A stretch of DNA of 55,123 nt from contig PKTE01000072.1 of the NCBI GenBank assembly GCA_002869335.1, forward strand, positions 1-55,123, read 5' to 3'. Made by a program: the position numbers and the translations under genes. This DNA is from Salinivirgaceae bacterium. GTDB taxonomy: Bacteria; Bacteroidota; Bacteroidia; Bacteroidales; Salinivirgaceae. Below the pieces are notes generated by a model. The model was not told the DNA's origin. It saw only the letters and a list, made by a program, of their open reading frames with translations, and made no database searches. Shown one piece after another: positions 35,773 through 44,801 of this stretch. Each line of letters opens with the position of its first letter. The stretch's first letter is position 1.

Positions 35773-38700
35773 TTACATTCTAATTCCTATCAAAACTATA
35801 TCATCTACTTGTTCCTGATCGCCTTTCCAATTTTCAATTGTGAGATTTAATGATCTTTTTTGCTGATCCATAGTCTCCGGCTGTAACTCAAGTAGTAGGT
35901 TTTTAAATGGCTTTGACATAAATTTCCTGTTTTTTGGTCCGCCGATTTGGTCGGCATAACCGTCTGAAAACATATATATTGTGTCGTTTTCCAACAGGTC
36001 TAGTTCGACATTCGTAAATTTATCTTTTTCCTGTATATGAATACCAATAGGCATTTTGTCGGCTTTTACTTCATAAAGCGTATGGGTTTCATTTGAAACA
36101 GTTTTAATACCTTCTGTTAATTCCGGTGCTGGTTTGTTTGTGTCTCTTATTAAGAAGAGAGGATTATAGGCCCCGGCATATTGCAGCTTCCTCGTTTTCT
36201 TGTCTATAACGCAAAATGCGATATCCATTCCGTCTTTGGCTTCCCCCTCTTTACCTGTTTGGCGTAGCGAGGTTTTTACTTTATCGCGAAGCTGAGTTAA
36301 TATTCGACCAGCAGTAAGAACTCCTCCATTTTTTACGATTTCATTTAAGAAAGCCATGCCCAACATACTCATAAATGCTCCAGGCACACCATGCCCGGTA
36401 CAGTCTGCCGCAGTAATGAGAGTAAGGTCGCCTTCCTGTTTCATCCAGTAGAAATCACCACTAACCACATCTCGTGGTTTGAAAAGCACAAAGTGATTAG
36501 GTAACCTGGAAAATAGTAGCTCGTCAGGTGGTAGCAATGCTCGCTGAATACGTTTAGCATATTTGATACTGGCGGTAATCTCATCGTGTTGTTTTTCAAT
36601 CTGGTCTCTTTGGTGGCGAATCTCTGCTGTACGTTCTTTTACAACTCCTTCTAAATGCTCTTTATCTGCTTCTAACCTGCGAATATTTAACTTCACGATG
36701 ATATAAATGAGGATTACCAGTAAAATGAAATAACCGATGTATGCAAATATGGTTCTGTACCATGGTGGTTCAATTTTAAAAGAATAGGTGGCTATACTGC
36801 TTTCTGTGCCGTATATATTGCGTGCTTTAACCTTAAAAGTGTATGTTCCTTCTCGTAGGTTGGTATATTCCTTTTTTGTTTCTGTGCTCCATTTGGACCA
36901 TTCATTACTAGCTTCGTTAAAACCTTCTAGAAAGTAACTGAACTGATTTTCAGATTCCTCAATGTAGCTTGTGGCTGAGTAGTGGAAGGTAAGTCCATTG
37001 TGTTTATACTCCAATACAGGTACAATTTGCTTTTCGTTTACCAATCTATTGCCATGGTATAAAATGGAGTCTTCGCCAATGTACACCCTGCGTATCAGTG
37101 TGTTAAACGGGTCGTCATAACTCACTTTTGTTTTTGGATTGTATGTGAAAAGTCCTTCAGAAGTAGCAATCCATAAAACGCCTTCATCATCAGGATAAAT
37201 AGTATTAATTACGCACTCCGGTAGTCGACTGAACGGTGTGCTTAAGTCAGTGAAAGTTTGGTCTGGGTTTTTACGGATATGTTTTACTTCGTTGTATCCT
37301 TTTTTATTGGAAATAAGCCATAAATTATTTTTTTCCTTTTCGAATCCATCAATATAAACAATGTTTGCTTGAATTACACTATCTAATGTGTTAGATTCAA
37401 TAATTGAATCCATTTCTTGATTGTATTGGAATGTTTTGTATTTAGTTGAAAGAAATATGTTTTCATTCCATTTGAATGCATACAAACTTTCCGTTGTAGG
37501 AAGTCCTTTTTTATTATTATAAAAATTTATAAGAGTATCTTTTGCATTGAATTGTAATTTAATGAGTGCATTATTTCCCGTAGTTAACCAAATATTACCA
37601 TTATCATCTTCAATTATATCATATATTCGCTGTGTTATTCCTTTTATTTTATGATGTTTTATTAGTTGATTATTATTCAGAGAATAAACATACAATCCAT
37701 CACCTACGCCAACAAAAATCTTATCATGTGTTTTTGAGTATAATAGTTTGTATACCATATTGTCAGTTTCAAAAGTTTTTATGCTATTATTTTGAATGAT
37801 TGTAATATTATAAGCACCTCCAATTAATAGTTTATCATTAATCATTAAGAAACTCCAATATTCACCTTCTGTATTTTCAATAAGTTTAATTTTAGGCTTT
37901 TGACCTTTTATTTCATATTTGTAAACACCATTTAATGATGCAAAATACATCTCGTTTTTATATGAAATAATGTCTAAGATTTCATTTTCTAAACCAGTAT
38001 TTTTTTTGATTTTTCGAAAAGCAGAATTGAATTCAATTTTTGAAATTCCATTATTTAAAGCACACCATAATAATTGTCTGTTATCAGAGTTCTTCTCATG
38101 AAATGCTCCAAGTACTATTTCATCCTGAAGGCCACTTACTTTGTTATAAATTTCTTGAATTTTAAAACTTGAATCTATTTTAAGGATACCTCCATAAAGT
38201 GTATTTATTATATAACTGTTTTTATTTTTTAATCCTCCATATAGAATGTGGTCTTTTAAATAATTGTGTAATTCATTATAGTTGTCATTGACAGGTTGAA
38301 TTGATTTACCTGTTACCGTGTTATAGATAAATAATCCATTGATACGAGTACCAATTAAAACCTTATTTTTTTGATAAGGAAGTATTAAAAAAATATCTTT
38401 TCCTTTATAAAATTCTCCACCATTAGAGGGGATAAAGCTATTTCCTTTTAATTTCATTAACCCTTGAAAATATTCACCCATATAAAATTCATTACGAACT
38501 TTTAGTGAATAGAAGCCTCCTTTAGGAAGTTCAATTGATTTAAGTGTTCCTTTATGGTATTTAAAAATCTTTTTAAATGCACAAAATAAAATAGTACTAT
38601 CTGTAACATAAATTTTCTCAATTATTGAAAAGTCCTGCTCGCTTGAATTTAGGGAATCTGAAAGTGAATAGTAATGCATCCTACCTTGATTATCCGGACT

Positions 38701-39015
38701 AATATAACCAAACTCATTTTCGGCACCCACATATACAATTCCATTAGAGTCAATTGCGAGTGATCGCACCATCGCTGCTTTATTTATTTTAATTAAGTTC
38801 CAGTTAGTTCCATCAAATTGGATAACTCCAAGATTATTAGCAAAATACAATAGTCCTGATTGATCTTGAACTGTGGCCCAGTTTTGACTGTAGGCATCAT
38901 AATCTTTTATTGAGTAGTTTTTAATAAAAGGTTCTCCATAACGATTATATTGGGAGAATGAATAATGGAAGAACATCAGAAATGTAAATACTAATAAAAT
39001 GAGTTTCTGCATCAT
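35773..39015 (-). CDS. Propeller/Y_Y_Y sensor with coiled coil and SpoIIE phosphatase output
   Basis: This is a membrane sensor of the hybrid-two-component type but with phosphatase output. A signal peptide (LILLVFTFLMFFHYSFSQ) leads to a beta-propeller of Reg_prop repeats to about residue 640 (NGIVYVGAENEFGYI, DDEGVLWIATSEGLF). A Y_Y_Y domain follows at about 660-750 (GLTFHYSATSYIEESENQFSY), then one membrane helix (AYIGYFILLVILIYIIV), a coiled coil (RRLEADKEHLEGVVKERTAEI) and a SpoIIE/PP2C domain (SGDFYWMKQEG, ADCTGHGVPGA, MFSDGYADQIGG, VDDIVLIG). No histidine kinase or DNA-binding domain is present. It begins two bases after the stop of the S74 protein gene upstream, so both are likely on one mRNA. 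The phosphatase target is not visible. Confidence 0.9.
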   Translation of the reverse strand: MMQKLILLVFTFLMFFHYSFSQYNRYGEPFIKNYSIKDYDAYSQNWATVQDQSGLLYFANNLGVIQFDGTNWNLIKINKAAMVRSLAIDSNGIVYVGAENEFGYISPDNQGRMHYYSLSDSLNSSEQDFSIIEKIYVTDSTILFCAFKKIFKYHKGTLKSIELPKGGFYSLKVRNEFYMGEYFQGLMKLKGNSFIPSNGGEFYKGKDIFLILPYQKNKVLIGTRINGLFIYNTVTGKSIQPVNDNYNELHNYLKDHILYGGLKNKNSYIINTLYGGILKIDSSFKIQEIYNKVSGLQDEIVLGAFHEKNSDNRQLLWCALNNGISKIEFNSAFRKIKKNTGLENEILDIISYKNEMYFASLNGVYKYEIKGQKPKIKLIENTEGEYWSFLMINDKLLIGGAYNITIIQNNSIKTFETDNMVYKLLYSKTHDKIFVGVGDGLYVYSLNNNQLIKHHKIKGITQRIYDIIEDDNGNIWLTTGNNALIKLQFNAKDTLINFYNNKKGLPTTESLYAFKWNENIFLSTKYKTFQYNQEMDSIIESNTLDSVIQANIVYIDGFEKEKNNLWLISNKKGYNEVKHIRKNPDQTFTDLSTPFSRLPECVINTIYPDDEGVLWIATSEGLFTYNPKTKVSYDDPFNTLIRRVYIGEDSILYHGNRLVNEKQIVPVLEYKHNGLTFHYSATSYIEESENQFSYFLEGFNEASNEWSKWSTETKKEYTNLREGTYTFKVKARNIYGTESSIATYSFKIEPPWYRTIFAYIGYFILLVILIYIIVKLNIRRLEADKEHLEGVVKERTAEIRHQRDQIEKQHDEITASIKYAKRIQRALLPPDELLFSRLPNHFVLFKPRDVVSGDFYWMKQEGDLTLITAADCTGHGVPGAFMSMLGMAFLNEIVKNGGVLTAGRILTQLRDKVKTSLRQTGKEGEAKDGMDIAFCVIDKKTRKLQYAGAYNPLFLIRDTNKPAPELTEGIKTVSNETHTLYEVKADKMPIGIHIQEKDKFTNVELDLLENDTIYMFSDGYADQIGGPKNRKFMSKPFKNLLLELQPETMDQQKRSLNLTIENWKGDQEQVDDIVLIGIRM

Positions 39016-39017
39016 AA

Positions 39018-41561
39018 CTATTTCTTTTGTTTACTGATATATTCTTCTATAATTTCAAGTCTGCGCCTTAATTCTTTTATCTCAGCATCCTTATTCTCAA
39101 TTTGCTGCTGCTGTTCTTTTACAGCTTCAGTAAGGATGGTGGTCATTTTGATGTAGTTGATAGATTTTACTCCTTCCTCGTTTTCTATAACAAGTTCAGG
39201 AAAGCTATCTTCGAGGTTCTGTGCAATAAAACCAATTTCTCGTTTTTCTGAAAAACCTTGCTCCGGAAATTCTTCATTTTTCCAATTATAATAAACTGCA
39301 TCAATGTTTTTCAGCTTATCGATCACATTACCAATTTTTTGGATATTCTTTTTATATTTTTTGTCAGATAGTTGAGTAATATTGCCCTGAAATGTCACAT
39401 TATTGCTATTGTATTTATAATAGAATACCTGGTAGTCAGAGCTGTTGTCTCTTCTAAAGTGCGTAATGTAATCAGTGGGTCCAACAAGTGTTGGTGTGCC
39501 ATCTCCATCGTAAACAAAACCTCCACCATAAGTAGGGCTTTGCCCTGCGTAAAACATACCAGAACCTTGAGATATACCGGTTGCATAAATTCTAGCTACA
39601 TCTAAATCGCTTCTTCTAACATGAAAGTCTTCCGCAGGCGTTTCAGTGCCAACACCTACTTTTAAACCCATAAATGCAAGAATTTCGGTACTGAAATCTC
39701 CATAAATTAGCGGATAATAATTGTTCCCTATTATCAATTTATTGGAACCTACAATATCTGCCTGATTTCCAATGATTATGTTATTGCTTCCAGTATTGTC
39801 GTTTCCAGCAGCAACTCCAATGAAAATATTATTACTTCCGGTATTGTGTTCACCCGAGTGCCCACCAATACATATATTAGCTAATCCTGTTTGATTGTCA
39901 TAACCAGCATTGTGACCTAAAAATATGTTATAGCTACCACTATTTATTGAATAACCAGTAGTTTTATATCCGGCATTATTGCCAATGAATACATTACGAC
40001 TACCTTTTGTTGCAGAATAACCAGCTTGATTCCCAATAAAAACATTATCATAACCGCCAGTAATTACCCTACCTGCTTCATAACCATAAACTGAGTTTTT
40101 TGTACCATAAATATATGGTGCAACATTATGACCTATTAAGTAGTTTTCCTTAGTTAAATCCACAAAATTTGTTGTAGCCTTTGACGTTCCTCTGCCACTT
40201 ACTACAAAAGCACCTCTTTTGTGACGATCTCCATCTTTTGTATCAGTGGGAACAATTACCTGAACGGCATCTGGATATACAACAAATACATTATTGCCAT
40301 CTTTGTCTTTCACAGCAAAAAGGGTGTCCCCGGTATTTGCATCAGCTCGAATAGATAGTTTTGCAGTTGGGGTTGTTGTCCCAATTCCAACCTTACGATT
40401 ATTTGCATCAATACGCATAACATTCACATCACTGTCACTTTCCGTAAAATCGATGATGGCATCACTAAAAATAGTTAATTGTTGACCACCTTCCACATCA
40501 TAGCCAATGCCATAAGTGTTTGTAGCATTGTCTCTTATGTAAAGGGTGTTGTCATTAATATCCAGATTACCACCTGCAATTTCAAGTCTGTTTGTTGGAT
40601 TAGTAGTTCCAATTCCGACATTTCCTCCGTGCTGAACAAATAAGGCATTATTTCCCAAGCTCACATGTCCTTCCTCTAAGTAGATTCGGAGAGGTCGTAA
40701 ATCATTCCAAATACCATCAGGATCACCTGCATTTGTTAGAAGCATATAAAAATTCAGGTTGTCGTTTCTGAATAAAGTACTATAACTGGCTTGCCTTATT
40801 CGGAAACCAGTTTTTTCGCGTGACGTTATTTCTCCATTTACATCGAATGTGTATGATGGTGTAATGCCTCCAACACCAACTTTCCCGTCCGTAGTCATAC
40901 TCATTGCTAATGTTGAGAAGGAAGTCGTTCCATCTGGAGAAGCATAAAAATTGAGTGAATAATTTGATGATGAATTACGACTGCTTATCGACCAACCATA
41001 GCGATTGTTATTCTTCATTACAAAATCTGTTGGGTCATCAGTTAAACTTTCCAGAGTGAAAGTTCCTCTGTTAGTTAGCTCTTTAATATGTAATCCAGAA
41101 AACCCCGGGTATGAGGATCCACTTGTTTCAATTGTAAGTTGACTAGTTGGAGAATTTGTCCCGATTCCAACTCGCCCTAAACTGTCTATCCAAATCCCCT
41201 CATCATCGCCATCATTACTGAGCCAATTGTTATTAAGAACTAGGTTTTGTGTGGCGGTATGGAAACCTAAATCACCTCCCAATAATCTCCATCCACTTTC
41301 GTAAATGTAAATGCCAGTTATATTGTCAGTCTGGTAAATTAAAAGTCCTTCTGCAGGAGTGGAGATGGCATCTCTTTGGGTTTGAGTTAAACGTGGGATA
41401 AGTAATCCTTTATTTGAAGAATTTATGTCTAACATAGCAGACGAATGAGCTATATTGGCATCATCGTCAGTAATAATTACATTTTGGCCTTTTGTACTAA
41501 GATGTAAGGACAGTAGTACTATAAAACTTAATAGTACATAACTATAATATTTGTATTTCAT
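39018..41561 (-). CDS. S74-type endosialidase-chaperone surface protein (copy 1)
   Basis: This 847-residue secreted protein starts with a signal peptide (SYVLLSFIVLLSLHLSTKGQ) and a block shared by all three paralogues (NVIITDDD, SAMLDINSSNKGLLIPRLT, EGLLIYQTDN). The middle has GIGT-type repeats (VGIGTNSPTSQLTI, VGIGTTTPTAKLS), then a row of YadA-head-like repeats (NVFIGNQAGYS, NIFLGHNAGYD). The C-terminus is an intramolecular chaperone of the peptidase S74 type (SDKKYKKNIQKIG, REIGFIAQNLEDSFPELV) plus a trimeric coiled-coil tail. S74 chaperones trimerise beta-helical fibres and then cut themselves off, so this is probably a trimeric surface fibre. SDK..K fits the dyad. It is co-transcribed with the sensor phosphatase. 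Confidence 0.85.
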   Translation of the reverse strand: MKYKYYSYVLLSFIVLLSLHLSTKGQNVIITDDDANIAHSSAMLDINSSNKGLLIPRLTQTQRDAISTPAEGLLIYQTDNITGIYIYESGWRLLGGDLGFHTATQNLVLNNNWLSNDGDDEGIWIDSLGRVGIGTNSPTSQLTIETSGSSYPGFSGLHIKELTNRGTFTLESLTDDPTDFVMKNNNRYGWSISSRNSSSNYSLNFYASPDGTTSFSTLAMSMTTDGKVGVGGITPSYTFDVNGEITSREKTGFRIRQASYSTLFRNDNLNFYMLLTNAGDPDGIWNDLRPLRIYLEEGHVSLGNNALFVQHGGNVGIGTTNPTNRLEIAGGNLDINDNTLYIRDNATNTYGIGYDVEGGQQLTIFSDAIIDFTESDSDVNVMRIDANNRKVGIGTTTPTAKLSIRADANTGDTLFAVKDKDGNNVFVVYPDAVQVIVPTDTKDGDRHKRGAFVVSGRGTSKATTNFVDLTKENYLIGHNVAPYIYGTKNSVYGYEAGRVITGGYDNVFIGNQAGYSATKGSRNVFIGNNAGYKTTGYSINSGSYNIFLGHNAGYDNQTGLANICIGGHSGEHNTGSNNIFIGVAAGNDNTGSNNIIIGNQADIVGSNKLIIGNNYYPLIYGDFSTEILAFMGLKVGVGTETPAEDFHVRRSDLDVARIYATGISQGSGMFYAGQSPTYGGGFVYDGDGTPTLVGPTDYITHFRRDNSSDYQVFYYKYNSNNVTFQGNITQLSDKKYKKNIQKIGNVIDKLKNIDAVYYNWKNEEFPEQGFSEKREIGFIAQNLEDSFPELVIENEEGVKSINYIKMTTILTEAVKEQQQQIENKDAEIKELRRRLEIIEEYISKQKK

Positions 41562-41685
41562 AGGCCTAGAGATTAGTTTTAATAAACAATAGTTTCGAAA
41601 TTAATGATAGATGACGGTTTAGATTTTAGTCATTTATCTATGAGCTTTTCATATGCAAAAGTGCTTTTAGGCACATACCAACTTT

Positions 41686-41718
41686 TAAATTTACGGAAAT
41701 TGTAATTTAAATTCCAAA
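41686..41718 (-). promoter_or_regulatory. Promoter of S74 gene copy 1 operon
   Basis: On the minus strand TTTG (41715-41718), 21 bases, then TAAATTTA (41686-41693), preceded by CCG. The box lies 125 bases upstream of the ATG. The same box occurs at 124 and 126 bases upstream of the two paralogues. Confidence 0.55.
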
Positions 41719-41800
41719 TTTCAAATCACAGACTACAATATCCCAATTTAAATACTCAATTGATTAAAGTTTTTTATTTGATTTTTGATTGCACTATGTA

Positions 41801-44512
41801 TTATTTTCTATTTATTTTTTTTATAAGTAATTCTATGTCCTCTATTTTTTTGTTTAGTTCCTGAATAGCTTCTTTTAAATCTTTGTTTTCCTTATCTTTT
41901 GCTTCAATTTGTTGTTGCTGCTCTTTGATGGCCTCAACCAGCAATGCAGTAACAGGTGCGTATTGCATAGAATATATTTCTCCTTCAGTAACCACCTCAG
42001 GAATTACTTCGTTTGCTTCCTGTGCAATAAATCCCATTCGCGTTCCTTTTTCACGACCATCTTTCCATTTATAATTGACACCTCTAAGGCTGAGTACTTT
42101 TTCAAGCGAGTTTTGAATGGTTTGAATTTCCGTTTTTAGTCTTTTATCAGAATCGTTATTCCAGGCAGATGAGCCACCAGCTGATCCGTTTGAATAGAAC
42201 GTTCGGTTATTGGAATTATGAGAGCTATTCCCGTTTATTACTAATTTGTTATTGGCAAAGTCTCCCCACAATAGAGGTGTTGTTGTTGAGCTATTGTCAA
42301 TATAAAGTCTATTTGAATTTGTTTCATTAAACCCAGCTTGATATCCAATAAAAACGCTGTTGGAACTTGTTGAATTATAACCAGATGCAGTCCCAGCAAA
42401 AGTATTGTAACTTCCTGTTGAGTTTTCCCCTGCCCGTGATCCATAAAAAGCATTAAAGGTTCCTGAAACATTATTGGCACCACATATATAACCGAAATAT
42501 GAATTTAACATACCTGTTGAGTTTATCCCTGAACCATTCCCATAAAAAGAATTTGCACTACCATTACTGTTATAACCGGCATAATTGCCTACATAACAAT
42601 TCGCTCCTCCATCTGAATTACTGTAGCCTGCTCCATTTCCTATTAATACATTGAGTTCTCCAGTAGTTGTCGTGTACCCGGCTGAGTCTCCAATTATTAC
42701 ATTATTATCACCGCTAGTAAGAGAATAACCAGCGTTAAACCCAACAATTGAATTTCTTGTACCTGTAACATTTGGAGCAGCTTCATATCCCATAATAGAA
42801 TTTTCTTTTGTCATATCCATAAAATTGGTTTCTGAACCTTTTGATGTTCCCCTGCCACTCACCACAAATGCCCCTCTTTTGTGCCGTGTACCACCCTTTG
42901 TATCTGTAGGAACAATTACTTGCACTGCATCTGGGTAAACCACAAATACATTATTTCCGTCCTGATCTTTTACAGCAAAAAGGGTGTCGCCTGTGGCAGC
43001 ATCAGCTTTAATAGATAATTTGGCAGTTGGTTCAGTTGTTCCTATTCCTACCTTACCCGTTTCAAATATGGCACTCACATCTCCTAGATCTCTTACTTTT
43101 ACATGTAATCCAATTTCTTCAGATTCTGATGACCAACCAGTACCTCCTGGATTTGTTTCAATTTTAAGACCAGTTACTGTATGGTAGGCACTCATGCTCG
43201 ATTCTGCTATATTTACGTTTAGTCCGATTAGATTTTCATTGGATGAATTTGCGTAAAGTTTATTTACATCTAATAGAGCCGATGGTGTTGTTGTACCTAT
43301 CCCTGTATTGCCTTCGTGGTTGATATAAATTGTTTTTGCTAGTTCTACACGTCCCGATGACAGGTCAATTGTAAAGGGCCGGAAATCATTCCAACTTCCA
43401 TCAGGATCTTCTAAATCAGTTATTAAAAAATAGAAATTATTTTTATCGTTTCTAAGTATAGCACTGTAAGTACTTTGTCTAAGTCGAAATGCATTATAAG
43501 ATCTTGAGGTAATTTCTCCATTTACATCAAGCGAATAAAATGGATCAGTTAGTCCAATACCTATTTTTCCATCAGTAGCCATACTCATAGCCATTGTGGA
43601 ATAAGTAGTTCCCTCAGGAGCCGCATAAAAGTTCAATGAATAATCGTTGGTTGAGTCACGACTGCTTATAGACCAACTGTATCGATTATTGTTTTTCATT
43701 ACAAAATCCGTTGGGTCATTAGTTACACTTTCCAATGTAAGTGTACCTCGATCTGTTAATTCTTTAATATGTAAACCTGAAAAAACATTATAACCGGAAC
43801 CACTAGTTTGAATTGTAAGTTGACTAGTTGGTGCATCTGTTCCGATTCCAACATATCCACTACTGTTTTTTATCATCATTCTTTGATGCCATGAACTACC
43901 TCCAAAATCGTTAGTCCATAGAGTTAAATCTCCTGTTAAAGGTCTAAAGTCTATGGCGCCAACAGCATCATTTCCTAAGCTGCCATACAGGGCTGCAACT
44001 TTACTGGAGTCTTTACTTTTGATATGAACTAACCCATGGGATTTGGACTCGAAAATAGCAATGTCATTATCTTCACTTACAACATGGAGCTTAGCTTCAG
44101 GTGATAGCGTATCAATTCCTACTTTTCCGTCATCTGTAATTATAATGCCTTCATCATCACCATCATTACTTAACCAATTATTGTTGAGCATTAGATTTTG
44201 AGTTGCGGTATGCGTTCCTAAATCACTGCCTAATAATTTCCATCCAGCTTGGTAGATATAAATGCCTGGTGTATTATTGGTTTGATAAATTAATAATCCT
44301 TCTGCAGGAGTTGTAATTCCATCTCGTTGGGTTTCAGTAAGCTTTGGAATGAGAAATCCTTTGTTGAGGGATTTTACATGTAGCATTGCAGAACTGTGAG
44401 CCGAAAATGAATCGTCGTCGGTTATTATTACGTTTTGAGCATTTAAACTAAGGTTTGAAAAAAGCAATGCCATAGCACTTAGTAGCACATAGCTAAAGAT
44501 TTTTTTTATCAT
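41801..44512 (-). CDS. S74-type endosialidase-chaperone surface protein (copy 2)
   Basis: The 903-residue paralogue has the same layout: signal peptide (FSYVLLSAMALLFSNLSLNAQ), shared N-terminal block (NVIITDDDSFSAHSSAML), GIGT repeats, the strongly conserved central block (FAVKDQDGNNVFVVYPDAVQV, RHKRGAFVVSGRGTSK), head-like repeats (NVIIGDSAGYTTTTGELN, NVLIGNGAGYS) and an S74 chaperone with the best-preserved motif, SDKRLKTEIQTI. The C-terminal coiled coil is KEQQQQIEAKDKENKDLKEAI. It is separated by 239 bases from copy 1, a stretch containing that gene's promoter. Only the repeat region and the head differ much from copy 1, suggesting mosaic evolution. Function: probably a trimeric surface fibre. 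Confidence 0.87.
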   Translation of the reverse strand: MIKKIFSYVLLSAMALLFSNLSLNAQNVIITDDDSFSAHSSAMLHVKSLNKGFLIPKLTETQRDGITTPAEGLLIYQTNNTPGIYIYQAGWKLLGSDLGTHTATQNLMLNNNWLSNDGDDEGIIITDDGKVGIDTLSPEAKLHVVSEDNDIAIFESKSHGLVHIKSKDSSKVAALYGSLGNDAVGAIDFRPLTGDLTLWTNDFGGSSWHQRMMIKNSSGYVGIGTDAPTSQLTIQTSGSGYNVFSGLHIKELTDRGTLTLESVTNDPTDFVMKNNNRYSWSISSRDSTNDYSLNFYAAPEGTTYSTMAMSMATDGKIGIGLTDPFYSLDVNGEITSRSYNAFRLRQSTYSAILRNDKNNFYFLITDLEDPDGSWNDFRPFTIDLSSGRVELAKTIYINHEGNTGIGTTTPSALLDVNKLYANSSNENLIGLNVNIAESSMSAYHTVTGLKIETNPGGTGWSSESEEIGLHVKVRDLGDVSAIFETGKVGIGTTEPTAKLSIKADAATGDTLFAVKDQDGNNVFVVYPDAVQVIVPTDTKGGTRHKRGAFVVSGRGTSKGSETNFMDMTKENSIMGYEAAPNVTGTRNSIVGFNAGYSLTSGDNNVIIGDSAGYTTTTGELNVLIGNGAGYSNSDGGANCYVGNYAGYNSNGSANSFYGNGSGINSTGMLNSYFGYICGANNVSGTFNAFYGSRAGENSTGSYNTFAGTASGYNSTSSNSVFIGYQAGFNETNSNRLYIDNSSTTTPLLWGDFANNKLVINGNSSHNSNNRTFYSNGSAGGSSAWNNDSDKRLKTEIQTIQNSLEKVLSLRGVNYKWKDGREKGTRMGFIAQEANEVIPEVVTEGEIYSMQYAPVTALLVEAIKEQQQQIEAKDKENKDLKEAIQELNKKIEDIELLIKKINRK

Positions 44513-44635
44513 TGGATCAAAAGTTATATTAAACGTACCGTTGTTGGAAAATAAGCGACAAATGATTAAAGCTTAATACTTGTCAATTATCCCTGAGCTT
44601 TAACAAAAATATGTGCATTTACACATAACAATCTA

Positions 44636-44668
44636 TAAATTTAAATAAATTGTGTGTTAAATCCCAAA
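44636..44668 (-). promoter_or_regulatory. Promoter of S74 gene copy 2
   Basis: On the minus strand TTTG (44665-44668), 21 bases, then TAAATTTA (44636-44643). It lies 124 bases from the ATG and repeats the geometry seen upstream of copy 1. Confidence 0.55.
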
Positions 44669-44801
44669 AAATGGATAAGAAGAATAAAGTATCTAAAAGT
44701 CTCATTGTGAATAAATAATTAACTGTATCACATTTGATTGAATGAATCAGAACCAATAAGCAAATTCAGGCCGAGAATCTTAATCTTATAACTATTTACT
44801 A

